Shown here one piece after another: positions 40,279-50,233 of a stretch of 64,000 nucleotides of DNA; the first letter of the stretch is position 1; each line of letters opens with the position of its first letter. Source of the DNA: Thiohalocapsa halophila (GTDB taxonomy: Bacteria; Pseudomonadota; Gammaproteobacteria; Chromatiales; Chromatiaceae). Made by a program: the position numbers and the translations under genes. The notes under the pieces are model-generated. The model did not search any database, was not told the origin of the DNA, and worked only from the letters and a program-made list of their open reading frames with translations. Location of the stretch: positions 1 through 64,000 of the forward strand of contig NZ_NRRV01000003.1 in assembly GCF_016583825.1 (NCBI RefSeq). The letters run 5' to 3'.

Positions 40279-42165
40279 TCAGGCGCTTTGGCGCTTCAGG
40301 TGGATCAGCAGCAGCGACACCGCCGCCGGCGTCACCCCCGGAATGCGCGCCGCCTGGCCGATGGTGGCCGGGCGCACCCGCTGAAACTTCTCGCGCACCT
40401 CCGCCGAGAGCCCGCGGACATTGCCGTAGTCGAAGTCCTCGGGCAGGGCCCGGGCATCCTCGGCCTGTTGCCGCGCCACCTCGTGCTGCTGGCGCTCCAG
40501 GTAGCCGGCGTATTTGGTCTGGATCTCGATCTGCTCGGCCACCCGGGCATCGTCCACACCCGGTCCCAGGCCGTCGGCGGCCATCAGCTCCGCGTAGCCG
40601 ACCTTGGGGCGGGCGAGCAGATCCAGGGCGCGGGCCTCGCGGGCGATGCGCTCGCCGGTGGTCCGCGCCAGACTCTCCGCCGCCGGCGTGTCCGGGCGCA
40701 CCCAGCGCTCGCGCAGGCGCTGGCGCTCGCGCTCGATGGCCTCGCGCTTGGCCCCGAAGGCCCGCCAGCGCGCCTCGCCTACCAGGCCGAGCCGGCGGCC
40801 GGTCTCCGTTAGGCGCAAGTCGGCGTTGTCCTCCCGCAGCATCAGCCGATACTCGGCGCGGCTGGTGAACATGCGGTAGGGCTCGCTGGTGCCGCGGGTG
40901 ATGAGGTCGTCCACCAGCACGCCGATGTAGGCCTCGTCGCGGCGGACGCTCCAGGGCTCGCGGCCCTGCACCGCCAGCGCCGCGTTGGCGCCGGCGAGCA
41001 GGCCCTGGGCGGCGGCCTCCTCGTAGCCGGTGGTGCCGTTGATCTGCCCGGCGAAATACAGGCCGGGCACGAAGCGGGTCTCGAGCGTCGGCTGCAGATC
41101 CCGGGGGTCGAAGAAATCGTACTCGATGGCGTAGCCGGGGCGGGTGATGTGCGCCTGCTCGAAGCCCGGGATGGAGCGCACCAGGTCCAGCTGCACCTCG
41201 TAGGGCAGACTGGTGGAGATGCCGTTGGGGTAGAGCTCATTGACGTCGAGCCCCTCCGGCTCGACGAAGATCTGATGCGAGGCCTTGTCCGCGAAGCGCA
41301 CGATCTTGTCCTCGATGGACGGGCAGTAGCGCGGCCCGACGCCCTCGATGACCCCGGTGAACATGGGCGAGCGCGACAGCCCGCCGCGGATGATCGCGTG
41401 GGTGCGCTCGGTGGTGCGGGCGATGTGGCAGCTCACCTGCCGCGGATGCTCGGCGGCGTCGCCGAGGTAGGAGAGCACGGGCACCGGCGTGTCGCCGGGC
41501 TGCTCCTCCAGGCGGGCGAAGTCCACACTGCGGGCGTCGATGCGCGGCGGCGTGCCGGTCTTGAGCCGGTCCACGGTGAACGGCATCTCCCGCAGCCGAT
41601 CCGCCAGGGCGATGGACGGCGGATCGCCGGCGCGGCCGCCGCGATGGTTGCTCAGGCCCACGTGGATACGCCCGCCGAGGAAAGTGCCCACCGTCAGCAC
41701 CACCGCCGGGGCGTGAAACTCCAGGCCCATTTGCGTGCGCACGCCGGCGACACGCTCGCCGTCACCCGTGGATTGCACGATCAGGTCGTCCACCGCCTGC
41801 TGGAACAGCCAGAGATTGGGCTGGCGCTCCACGGCGCTGCGCACGGCAGCCTTGTACAGCGCCCGGTCCGCCTGGGCGCGGGTGGCGCGCACCGCCGGCC
41901 CCTTGCGGCGGTTCAGCACCCGGAACTGGATGCCGGCGCGGTCGGCGGCGCGGGCCATCAGCCCGTCCAGGGCATCGATCTCCTTGACCAGATGGCCCTT
42001 GCCGATGCCGCCGATGGCCGGGTTGCAGCTCATCTGGCCGATGGTCTCGATGTTGTGCGTCAGCAGCAGCGTGCGCGCGCCGGCGCGGGCCGCGGCGAGC
42101 GCCGCCTCGGTGCCGGCGTGGCCCCCGCCGACGACGATGACGTCATATGATTGATTGCTCGACAT
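40279..42165 (-). CDS. mnmG: MnmG (GidA) tRNA uridine-34 modification enzyme
   Basis: MnmG (628 aa) is the FAD enzyme that, with MnmE, installs carboxymethylaminomethyl at U34. [40 protein letters not shown] and [20 protein letters not shown] are diagnostic. It heads the mnmG-rsmG-parA-parB-atp block. The 207 bases upstream hold a possible -10 (TAGTATAT, about 42195) and inverted repeats, but no clear DnaA boxes. Confidence 0.97.
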   Translation of the reverse strand: MSSNQSYDVIVVGGGHAGTEAALAAARAGARTLLLTHNIETIGQMSCNPAIGGIGKGHLVKEIDALDGLMARAADRAGIQFRVLNRRKGPAVRATRAQADRALYKAAVRSAVERQPNLWLFQQAVDDLIVQSTGDGERVAGVRTQMGLEFHAPAVVLTVGTFLGGRIHVGLSNHRGGRAGDPPSIALADRLREMPFTVDRLKTGTPPRIDARSVDFARLEEQPGDTPVPVLSYLGDAAEHPRQVSCHIARTTERTHAIIRGGLSRSPMFTGVIEGVGPRYCPSIEDKIVRFADKASHQIFVEPEGLDVNELYPNGISTSLPYEVQLDLVRSIPGFEQAHITRPGYAIEYDFFDPRDLQPTLETRFVPGLYFAGQINGTTGYEEAAAQGLLAGANAALAVQGREPWSVRRDEAYIGVLVDDLITRGTSEPYRMFTSRAEYRLMLREDNADLRLTETGRRLGLVGEARWRAFGAKREAIERERQRLRERWVRPDTPAAESLARTTGERIAREARALDLLARPKVGYAELMAADGLGPGVDDARVAEQIEIQTKYAGYLERQQHEVARQQAEDARALPEDFDYGNVRGLSAEVREKFQRVRPATIGQAARIPGVTPAAVSLLLIHLKRQSA

Positions 42166-42373
42166 GGTTCGCAGTCTCGCCGGATCACACCCATATACTA
42201 CAGAATTGCCTGGGATTAATTCCCGACCGCACCGCCCTTTTCAAACGCCTAGCCTAAGCGGTGGGGCCCATAAGCTGGGACCTATAAGCTTGGGATTAAG
42301 CCCCACAATGGGCCCCGGCTGGACACTGACACCGGCGGCCAGAAGCCCCAAGCGGCCCAGATAGAACGGACGC

Positions 42374-43318
<945 letters not shown>

Positions 43319-43361
43319 GCGTACATCCACCAAACAGGAAGCAGCGCTGGAGCGCAACCGC

Positions 43362-44384
43362 ATGAGCACCTCGGCCACGGACAGCGTAGACAGCATCGGG
43401 GTTGGCGCCGCCGCCGGCCTGCGGGCGCAGGTTGCCCGTGCCGTCTCACGCCTGCGGCGCAAGCGAGCAACGGAGCCGAGCAGCGCCGTCGCTGCCACCC
43501 ACCACCGCAGCATCTACATCCTCCCCACCAAGGCCGGCATCGGCTACGGGCTGGTGCTGCTGGCGACGCTGCTGGGCGCGCTCAACTACCAGAACAATCT
43601 GGGCCTGCTATTGACCTTTCTGATGATCGCCATCGCGCTGGTGGGCATGCACCACTGCTGGTTTCAGCTGCTCGGGCTCGAAGTCCGGGCCCGCGACGGA
43701 CTGGCGGTATTCGCCGGCGAGACGGCCCGCTTTCCCGTCACCCTGGCGGACAAGGCCGACAAGCCGCGGCCGCAGCTGGCGATCGTGGGGGCGGCGCCCG
43801 TGTCGCTGGCCGCCGGCGGCGAAGCCCAACTGGAGCTGCCGCGTGCGGCCGCGCGCCGCGGCGTGCTGACGCTGCAGCGCGTGGTGCTGGAGACACGCTA
43901 TCCCTTCGGCCTCTTCCGGGCCTGGGCCGTGCTGCGCCCGCAGGCACGAGTCCTGGTGTACCCCAAGCCGGCGCCGCGCGCGCCGCAGCCGCCGATGCTG
44001 GCGCGGTTCGACCAACAGGCCCGCGGCGATCTGGGCACCGGCGCCGAGGATTTCGTCGGACCCCGCGCCTACCGCCGCGGGGACTCGCCGCGGCAGCTGG
44101 ACTGGAAGGCCTTCGCCCGCGAGCGCGGACTCGTCGTCAAGCAGTTCGGCGGCGACCAATCCGCCCGTGTCTGGCTGGACTGGGACGCGCTGCCGGCGCC
44201 CGACCCCGAGCAGCGCCTGTCTCTACTGGCCCGGCAGGTGCTGGATGCCGACGCACTCAACTACAGCTACGGACTGCGTCTGCCGGGGGTCAGCATCGAC
44301 CAGGGCCGCGGCGGCCGCCACAAGCACCGCTGCCTCGGGGCACTCGCGCGGCTTGCGACACCGGAGCAAACGCGCCATGGCTGA
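43362..44384 (+). CDS. DUF58-family protein
   Basis: The 340-aa protein has two membrane helices (about residues 58-95), then a beta-rich domain and the DUF58 signature GPRAYRRGDSPRQLDWKAFA with RERGLVVKQF. It pairs with the MoxR ATPase, and its stop overlaps the start of the transglutaminase gene by 8 bases. Confidence 0.92.
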   Translation: MSTSATDSVDSIGVGAAAGLRAQVARAVSRLRRKRATEPSSAVAATHHRSIYILPTKAGIGYGLVLLATLLGALNYQNNLGLLLTFLMIAIALVGMHHCWFQLLGLEVRARDGLAVFAGETARFPVTLADKADKPRPQLAIVGAAPVSLAAGGEAQLELPRAAARRGVLTLQRVVLETRYPFGLFRAWAVLRPQARVLVYPKPAPRAPQPPMLARFDQQARGDLGTGAEDFVGPRAYRRGDSPRQLDWKAFARERGLVVKQFGGDQSARVWLDWDALPAPDPEQRLSLLARQVLDADALNYSYGLRLPGVSIDQGRGGRHKHRCLGALARLATPEQTRHG

Positions 44385-46551
44385 TGAGCACGCCGCCGCA
44401 GACAGATTCGACCATGCCATCGCCTGGGCGCGGCAGCGCCTGGCCCAGGCGATGCGCCGCCGTCGGCTCGGCCCACTGACCGCCTCCGGCGCCGCCAAGA
44501 CAGGGCGCCCTGCGGCGCCGGCGGCCGAAGCGCCCGACACGGCGCAGCTCGTAGCGGCCACCCTGCTGCTAGGCGTTTGCGCCCTGCCGCTAATGGCGGC
44601 CTTGGACCCCCAGGTGGGCGGCTTCATCCTAGGCGTGTTGGCCCTGCGGGTGATCGCCATTCGCTGGCCCGGCTTACAGCCGGGGATGCTGGTGCTGGCT
44701 CTGCTGACCCTGGTCGGCGGACTCAACGTGCTCGATGCCTACCGCGGCGTCGCCGGTCAGGAGCCGGGCACGGCGCTGCTGCTCTCCATGGTGGCGCTGA
44801 AGCTGCTGGAGGTGCGCAGCAAGCGGGATCTGCGGGTCCTGCTCTTGGTGCTGGGCTTCGTGCTGGTGGTGCAGTTCCTGTTCGACGAGTCGCTGTGGCG
44901 CGCACTGCTGATGGTCGCGCTGGCGGTGGCGAGCTTCGCGCTGCTGCGCGACCTGGGCCTGCCAACCCATTCGCCTTCACTGCCGCGGCGCATCCGCGAG
45001 GGGCTCGGCAGCACCGGCGTCATGGCCGTCCAGGCCTTGCCGCTGACGCTGGTGCTATTCTTGCTTTTCCCGCGGCTGGACACCCCGCTGTGGGACCTTG
45101 GGCTCGACAACCCCCACGCCATTACCGGCCTCAAGGACTGGCTGGAGCCCGGCTCCATCACGGATCTCGTGGTGTCCGGCGAGCCCGTGATGCGGGTGCG
45201 ATTCGACCGCGAGCCCGCCCTCTCGCCCGAGGCGATGTATTGGCGCGGGCCCGTGCTCTGGCACGCCGAGGGCAACCGCTTCGAGCCCGCGGCGCCCGGC
45301 GACTTCCCGGCGGCGGACGTCAGCGTCGAGGCCCTCTCCGAGCCGGTCACCTACACCGCCCTGCTCGAGCCGAGCGACCAGCGCTGGATCACGGCGCTGG
45401 ACATGCCGATCAGCGCCCCGCGCGGCGCGGCGCTGACCAGCGACCTGCAGCTGCTCGCGGACCGGGCCATCGACGAGCGCGAGCTGTATCGGCTGCGCTC
45501 GGCGGTGGAGTACCGCGCCGACGGACTGACCCTGGATGAGGAGCTGGCGGCGACCGCGCTGCCCGCGAACAAGGTGACCCCGCGCATGCGCGAGCTGGTG
45601 GCGCGCTGGATCGCCGATGACCCGCCACCGGCGACCGTCGTCCAACGCGCCCTGGACCATTTCAATCGGCAGCCCTTTCGCTACTCCCTGCTGGCACCGA
45701 ACATGGGCGAGAAGGCCATGGACGGCTTCCTGTTCGAAGAGCAGGTGGGCTTTTGCGAGCACTATGCCGCGGCCTTCACGCTGCTCATGCGCATCGCCGA
45801 CATCCCCACCCGCATCGTCCTCGGCTACCTCGGCGGCGAGCGCAACCCTTACAGCGGCGACTACCTGGTGCGCCAGTCCGAGGCCCACGCCTGGACCGAG
45901 GTCTGGCTGCCGGAGCAGGGCTGGACCCGGGTGGACCCCACCGCGGCCGTCGCCGCCGAGCGCGTGGACCCCGACGGCGGCATCGCCGCCCTGGGTGCAA
46001 ACGCCCCGGCGCGCTTTCGAGTCGACGACGGCTCGCTCGTCGGGCGCGCCATCCGCAACCTGCACCTGGCCGCGGACGCCTTCGACGCCGCCTGGCAGTC
46101 CTGGGTGGTGGGCTTCTCGCGGTTCAAGCAGCAGCGCCTGCTGTCGGGCCTCGGCCTCGGGCGCTTCCGGGACTTCGGTCTGGTCGCGCTGATGGCGCTG
46201 GCCGGCGCCGGGGTCATGCTCGCCTGGGCCCTGTGGCTCGCCCGCCCGACACCCGAGCGAGATCCGGTGGCGGCCGCCTACAAGGAATTTCAGCGCCGAC
46301 TCAGGCGCATCGACCCGGTGCTGGCCAAGCACCCAGATGAAGGCCCGCTGGACCACCACGCCCGCCTCGTCGCCGCCCGGCCCGACCTCGCCGGCGATGC
46401 CGATGCCGTGGTAGATGCCTATGTGCGGCTGCGCTACGCCGGCGGCGAGGCCGGCGACGATACGCTCGGGCGTCTACAGCGGGCGATCCGCGACTTGCGC
46501 GTGCGCCGGCGCCCGGGACCGCCGGCTCCCAGCCGGCTTGGGCGGCGCTAG
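44377..46551 (+). CDS. TgpA-like membrane transglutaminase
   Basis: The 724-aa protein has five or six N-terminal membrane helices (DUF3488 region), a periplasmic transglutaminase domain at about residues 420-540 and a C-terminal membrane helix with a DUF4129-like tail. The Cys-His-Asp triad is intact: VGFCEHYAAAFTLLMR, SEAHAWTEVWLPEQGW, TRVDPTAAV. ATG 44377 overlaps the DUF58 stop. In Pseudomonas the homologue (TgpA) is essential; substrate is unknown. Confidence 0.93.
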   Translation: MADEHAAADRFDHAIAWARQRLAQAMRRRRLGPLTASGAAKTGRPAAPAAEAPDTAQLVAATLLLGVCALPLMAALDPQVGGFILGVLALRVIAIRWPGLQPGMLVLALLTLVGGLNVLDAYRGVAGQEPGTALLLSMVALKLLEVRSKRDLRVLLLVLGFVLVVQFLFDESLWRALLMVALAVASFALLRDLGLPTHSPSLPRRIREGLGSTGVMAVQALPLTLVLFLLFPRLDTPLWDLGLDNPHAITGLKDWLEPGSITDLVVSGEPVMRVRFDREPALSPEAMYWRGPVLWHAEGNRFEPAAPGDFPAADVSVEALSEPVTYTALLEPSDQRWITALDMPISAPRGAALTSDLQLLADRAIDERELYRLRSAVEYRADGLTLDEELAATALPANKVTPRMRELVARWIADDPPPATVVQRALDHFNRQPFRYSLLAPNMGEKAMDGFLFEEQVGFCEHYAAAFTLLMRIADIPTRIVLGYLGGERNPYSGDYLVRQSEAHAWTEVWLPEQGWTRVDPTAAVAAERVDPDGGIAALGANAPARFRVDDGSLVGRAIRNLHLAADAFDAAWQSWVVGFSRFKQQRLLSGLGLGRFRDFGLVALMALAGAGVMLAWALWLARPTPERDPVAAAYKEFQRRLRRIDPVLAKHPDEGPLDHHARLVAARPDLAGDADAVVDAYVRLRYAGGEAGDDTLGRLQRAIRDLRVRRRPGPPAPSRLGRR

Positions 46552-46637
46552 CCGCGCTCCCGACCCTTGCCGAGACAAAGGCACCGTCATGAGCGGGTGT
46601 TCCCGCCAGCACTCAGCTGCACACTAGCGAAGAAGCC

Positions 46638-46681
46638 GATCGGCGGGCGGGCCCAGGAAGCTCCAGCGCTGCCCGCCGATC
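46638..46681. repeat. 11-bp perfect inverted repeat after the transglutaminase gene
   Basis: GATCGGCGGGC (46638-46648) pairs with GCCCGCCGATC (46671-46681) across 22 bases. No U tract follows, so it is not a classical terminator. Confidence 0.5.
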
Positions 46682-46845
46682 AACAGAGCGGGTGCCTCCC
46701 GGCTGCGCTTGCCGCCATCAAGCCTGCGGATGACCCCAACAACCCACCACCTATCCCCCCATTCGTCTTGCGCGATTTACGCGCTAGAGCTCGCCGTGCT
46801 AGCGTTCGAGATACTCGTTTCGGCCACGCAATACGGAGGTGGAAG

Positions 46846-47796
46846 GTGCCGTTCACTCACGAAATCCGCAGACTCGCAGTACGGCCCTGCGTGCCGCACC
46901 ATTGGGCCACCTCGGTCTTAGCCCTGTTCTTCGTGACGCTCACGCTAGGGGTTACAGTTGGTGCCAACGCGGCTCCCATCGGTACAGACGACGGCATCGA
47001 CGATTGGGCGTCCACGCGGGCGTCCGTCTTGCGGTTTGAGGATGACCAGTTCATCGAAAGGCCGGCGCTCGACCAAAAAACCGGCGCCGACACGGTAAGC
47101 AGTGTAGAGCACGAAGACCCTAGCAACGGGCTCGAGAACGCCCGTGCCAAGGCGGAGCCCTATTCCATGCAGGTTGCCGGTACGACCGACTCAGACGTCT
47201 ATGACTGGCGCGCCATAGCACGGTTCCGGGATGAGTTGTCGGTCATGTCCGCGAACGCTGATGACTTAGTGCTTGATTTTGTCTTCGATGTCACTGGCAT
47301 ATTGGACCCCGCCGACCCGACAGGTTCTTTCGCTATCAACCTGCTGTGGTTCGAGGACGCTAGCACCTTTGACGTACTGGACGGTTTTGCGATTACCAGC
47401 GATGAAGTAGGCGCAGAGGGGGAGGTGGATACCAGCGTGACGCTGAGCACCGGCGACCCGGTGGCCAGTGGCAGCCTGCTGCCCATACACATAACCGGCA
47501 TCCTGAACTCGAGCAACGGTGCCCACGACTTCTTCGGCACGGCGGCGCTCACCAAGCTCGTGCCTCGCGATACCCTCGGCAACGAGCTTGGCCAAGACCA
47601 GTTCCGCATTACCAGCACGGCCTCGCCGGACAGTGCTCTGGTCAATATCGGCACCGCACCCGTGCCAGCCAGCACCGCCCTTGTCACTCTCGGGCTGTCT
47701 GTTCTTGGTCTTGTACGAGCGCGGAAGGCACGAAGCATGTTAGGAGGCAGGGCGAGGGTAGATGCGGCAGTAACCCAAGGTCCACATAGTTGGTAG
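46846..47796 (+). CDS. Exported protein with PEP-CTERM-like anchor
   Basis: The 316-aa product starts at GTG 46846, five bases after GGAGGT. It has a signal peptide (VLALFFVTLTLGVTVGANAA), a beta-rich body of no recognised family, and a C-terminal sorting signal: VPASTALVTLGLSVLGLVRA followed by RKARS. This is the PEP-CTERM pattern (V-P-x-P/S, hydrophobic helix, Arg/Lys cluster), although the central E-P is A-S. The gene is less GC-rich than its neighbours. Exosortase-processed proteins are usually anchored to the surface or exopolysaccharide; no exosortase is in the window. Confidence 0.78.
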   Translation: MPFTHEIRRLAVRPCVPHHWATSVLALFFVTLTLGVTVGANAAPIGTDDGIDDWASTRASVLRFEDDQFIERPALDQKTGADTVSSVEHEDPSNGLENARAKAEPYSMQVAGTTDSDVYDWRAIARFRDELSVMSANADDLVLDFVFDVTGILDPADPTGSFAINLLWFEDASTFDVLDGFAITSDEVGAEGEVDTSVTLSTGDPVASGSLLPIHITGILNSSNGAHDFFGTAALTKLVPRDTLGNELGQDQFRITSTASPDSALVNIGTAPVPASTALVTLGLSVLGLVRARKARSMLGGRARVDAAVTQGPHSW

Positions 47797-47883
47797 CGGC
47801 GCATCAAGCCTGTACCAACACCCAACGCAACAACCGCCAGGCATAGGCCGACAAGGCCGCAAAGGGCTTTGGCTCGGGCCCAA

Positions 47884-47935
47884 CGCCGCATGCCCGGCAT
47901 CGAGCCGGGCATGCGGCGAACCGGCTGGAAGCCGG
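47884..47935. terminator. Double hairpin between convergent genes
   Basis: CGCCGCATGCCCGGC (47884-47898) pairs perfectly with 47904-47918 over a 5-base loop (15 bp). A second hairpin, CCGGCT-GGA-AGCCGG, is at 47921-47935. There is no U tract, so termination is possible but not certain. The pair separates the PEP-CTERM gene from the aminotransferase gene. Confidence 0.45.
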
Positions 47936-47961
47936 CGGCCTCAGTCGCAGCGCGCTGAGGG

Positions 47962-49077
47962 CTAAGCGGCCGCCACCGCCTCGGCAATGCGCTCGGCGTC
48001 CTCGGCGGACAGGTAGGGGTGCATGGGCAGGCTGAAGACGCGGGCAGCGGCGCGGTCGGCATGCGGCGTGCAGTCCGGGCAGCAATACTGGGCGTAGGCA
48101 CCCTGGCGGTTCAGCGGAATCGGATAGTGGACCGCGGTGGGGATATCCTGAGCCTTGAGCTTGGCAACGACGGCGTCGCGGTCGTCCGCTTGCAAGGTGT
48201 ATTGGGCGAAGACGCTAGTGTAGCCGGGCGCGACGTGCGGGGTAAGCAGGCCGTCGCTTGCGTCCTTGACGCTGCGGGCGCCGCGGGCCTGTAGGAGCTC
48301 GGTGTAGCGGTTGCCGACGACGGCGCGGCGCTCGACTTCGTCCGGAAAGATCGCGAGCTTGGCCAGCAGCACGGCGGCCTGGAGGGTATCCAGGCGGCCG
48401 TTGATGCCAAGACGCGGATGGCTGTAGCGCTGGTCCTGGCCGTGATTCATGGCCTGGCGCATGCGCGCGGCGAGCCTGTCGTCTTCGGTGAAGCAGGCAC
48501 CGCCGTCGCCGTAGGCGCCGAGCGGCTTGGACGGAAAGAAGGAGGTGCAGCCGATGGTGGAGAGCCCGCAGGAGCGCCGGCCCTTGTAGCGGGCGCCGAA
48601 GCTCTGGGCGGCGTCCTCGATGACAGGCAGACCGTGGCGGTCGGCGACGGCGTTGATGGCGTCCATGTCGGCGCACTGCCCGTAAAGGGAGACCGGCATG
48701 ATGGCGCGGGTTTTGGGGCCGATGGCGGCCTCGATGCCTTGGGGCTCGATGTTGTAGGTAACCGGGTCGATGTCGACAAGCTTGGGCACTGCGCCGAGCA
48801 GCGCGATCATCTCCGCGGTGGCGACGAAGGTGAAGGGCGTGGTGATGACCTCGTCCCCCGGCCCGATGTCGAGCGCCATCAAGGCCACCAACAGGGCGTC
48901 GGTGCCGCTTGCGACACCGATGCAGTGGCGCACGCCGACGTAGTCCGCCAGGCGCTCTTCCAGCTCCGCGACCTCGGGGCCCAGGATGTAGCGCCCGTGG
49001 GCCAGCACGGCCTTGATGCGCACCTCGACGTCCGCGGCGATGCGCGCCTGCTGTGCTTGGAGGTCGATGAACTGCAT
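47962..49077 (-). CDS. DegT/DnrJ/EryC1 sugar aminotransferase
   Basis: The 371-aa PLP enzyme aminates a nucleotide-linked keto sugar. The active-site Lys is residue 184 in FFPSKPLGAYGDGG; GVASGTDALLVALMALDIGP and DAAQSFGARYKGRRSCGLST are typical. Close members (WbpE type) make 2,3-diamino uronic acids for surface polysaccharides. It lies after kdsD, fitting an envelope glycan role. Confidence 0.92.
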   Translation of the reverse strand: MQFIDLQAQQARIAADVEVRIKAVLAHGRYILGPEVAELEERLADYVGVRHCIGVASGTDALLVALMALDIGPGDEVITTPFTFVATAEMIALLGAVPKLVDIDPVTYNIEPQGIEAAIGPKTRAIMPVSLYGQCADMDAINAVADRHGLPVIEDAAQSFGARYKGRRSCGLSTIGCTSFFPSKPLGAYGDGGACFTEDDRLAARMRQAMNHGQDQRYSHPRLGINGRLDTLQAAVLLAKLAIFPDEVERRAVVGNRYTELLQARGARSVKDASDGLLTPHVAPGYTSVFAQYTLQADDRDAVVAKLKAQDIPTAVHYPIPLNRQGAYAQYCCPDCTPHADRAAARVFSLPMHPYLSAEDAERIAEAVAAA

Positions 49078-49129
49078 GGCGCTGGCCTTGAGTGGCTGTT
49101 TGATAGGGGATTGTTGAAGATTCAGGGCC

Positions 49130-49206
49130 TAGGACCGAGTAGCGAGTCCTGCGTAGCGCTTACCTACCTCGCCCCGCGCTACTCGACACTCGACACTCGC
49201 CCCTCA
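49130..49206. repeat. Inverted heptamer arrays downstream of kdsD
   Basis: On the minus strand, right after the kdsD TGA, units GAGGGGC, GAGTGTC, GAGTGTC, GAGTAGC, GCGGGGC appear; the left end (about 49130-49158) holds opposite units such as GAGTAGC and GAGTCCT. The kdsD stop is part of the first unit. Confidence 0.8.
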
Positions 49207-50175
49207 CTTCTGCACCACGCCGACCACGCCGGTGTCATCCACCACCACCAGCAGCGTGATCCGGTGCTTAGCCATGAGCTCGATTGCGGTTTGCATGTTG
49301 CTGTCGGCACCGATGGTGACCGGGTCGGGGGTCATCAGGTCACGGGCGGTCTTGTGGAAGAAGGCCTCGCGGTGCGCCTGCACGGCTCGGCGCAGGTCGC
49401 CGTCGGTGATGATGCCGTCGGCGCGGCCGCGGTCGGCGCTCACCAGCGCGATGCCGAGCCCGCCGTCGCTCACCGCCGCCAGCACCGCATCGGCATCGGC
49501 ATCCGGGCGCACGAAGGGAAGTTGCTCACCGCGCATCTCTTCGCGCACCGTGTGCAGCAGCCGACGGCCCAGGCTGCCTCCCGGATGGAAGCGCGCAAAG
49601 TCGCCCGACTGAAAGTCCCTCGCCCGCATCAGCGCCACCGCCAAGGCATCACCCATAGCCAGCGCCGCGGTGGTGGAAGCGGTGGGGGCCAGCTGCAGCG
49701 GGCAGGCCTCCTGCTCCACGCGCACCGACAGATGCAGGTTGGCATGCGCCGCGATGGTGGAGCGGGCGTTGCCGGTGAAGGCGATGATGCAGTTGCCGTT
49801 GTCGCGCAGGAAGGGCAGCAGCTTGACCAGCTCCTCGGTCTCGCCGGAATTGGACAGGGCAATGAAGGTGTCCGCCGGCGTCACCATGCCGAGGTCGCCG
49901 TGGAAGGCCTCGCCGGGATGCATGAAAAAGGCCGGTGTGCCCGTGCTCGCCAGGGTCGCGGCGAGCTTCTTGCCGATGATGCCGGACTTGCCCATGCCGC
50001 AAACGATGACCCGCCCGCGGGTGGCGAGCACGGCCTGCACCGCGGCAGTGAAGGCGCCGTCGAGGTTACGGGCGAGACCCAGCACGCCGGCGGCCTCGAT
50101 CTCGAAGACCTCACGCGCGACCGCAGCACAATCGACGCGACAGGTGGGTGTTGCAGGGCCGGCGGTATCTGGCAT
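49204..50175 (-). CDS. kdsD: KdsD/KpsF arabinose-5-phosphate isomerase, short C-terminus
   Basis: The enzyme converts ribulose-5-phosphate to arabinose-5-phosphate for KDO synthesis. It has an N-terminal SIS domain (VIVCGMGKSGIIGKKLAATL, ALSNSGETEELVKLLP) and two CBS domains. At 323 aa it ends DTGVVGVVQK, about ten residues before the usual L-H-M-H-D-L-L-R-A-G-V-x terminus, exactly where the heptamer array begins. ATG 50175 was chosen for family length. It follows gspD. Confidence 0.92.
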   Translation of the reverse strand: MPDTAGPATPTCRVDCAAVAREVFEIEAAGVLGLARNLDGAFTAAVQAVLATRGRVIVCGMGKSGIIGKKLAATLASTGTPAFFMHPGEAFHGDLGMVTPADTFIALSNSGETEELVKLLPFLRDNGNCIIAFTGNARSTIAAHANLHLSVRVEQEACPLQLAPTASTTAALAMGDALAVALMRARDFQSGDFARFHPGGSLGRRLLHTVREEMRGEQLPFVRPDADADAVLAAVSDGGLGIALVSADRGRADGIITDGDLRRAVQAHREAFFHKTARDLMTPDPVTIGADSNMQTAIELMAKHRITLLVVVDDTGVVGVVQK

Positions 50176-50233
50176 TGCGTCGGAGTCAGGGGCGCACGGC
50201 GCACGTCGGCTGTGGGGTTTTTCTGGCTGAAGC

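Noticed and set aside
42166..42373. Possible oriC upstream of mnmG
   Set aside because: The gene context is right but I found no TTATCCACA-like DnaA box cluster or AT-rich unwinding region.
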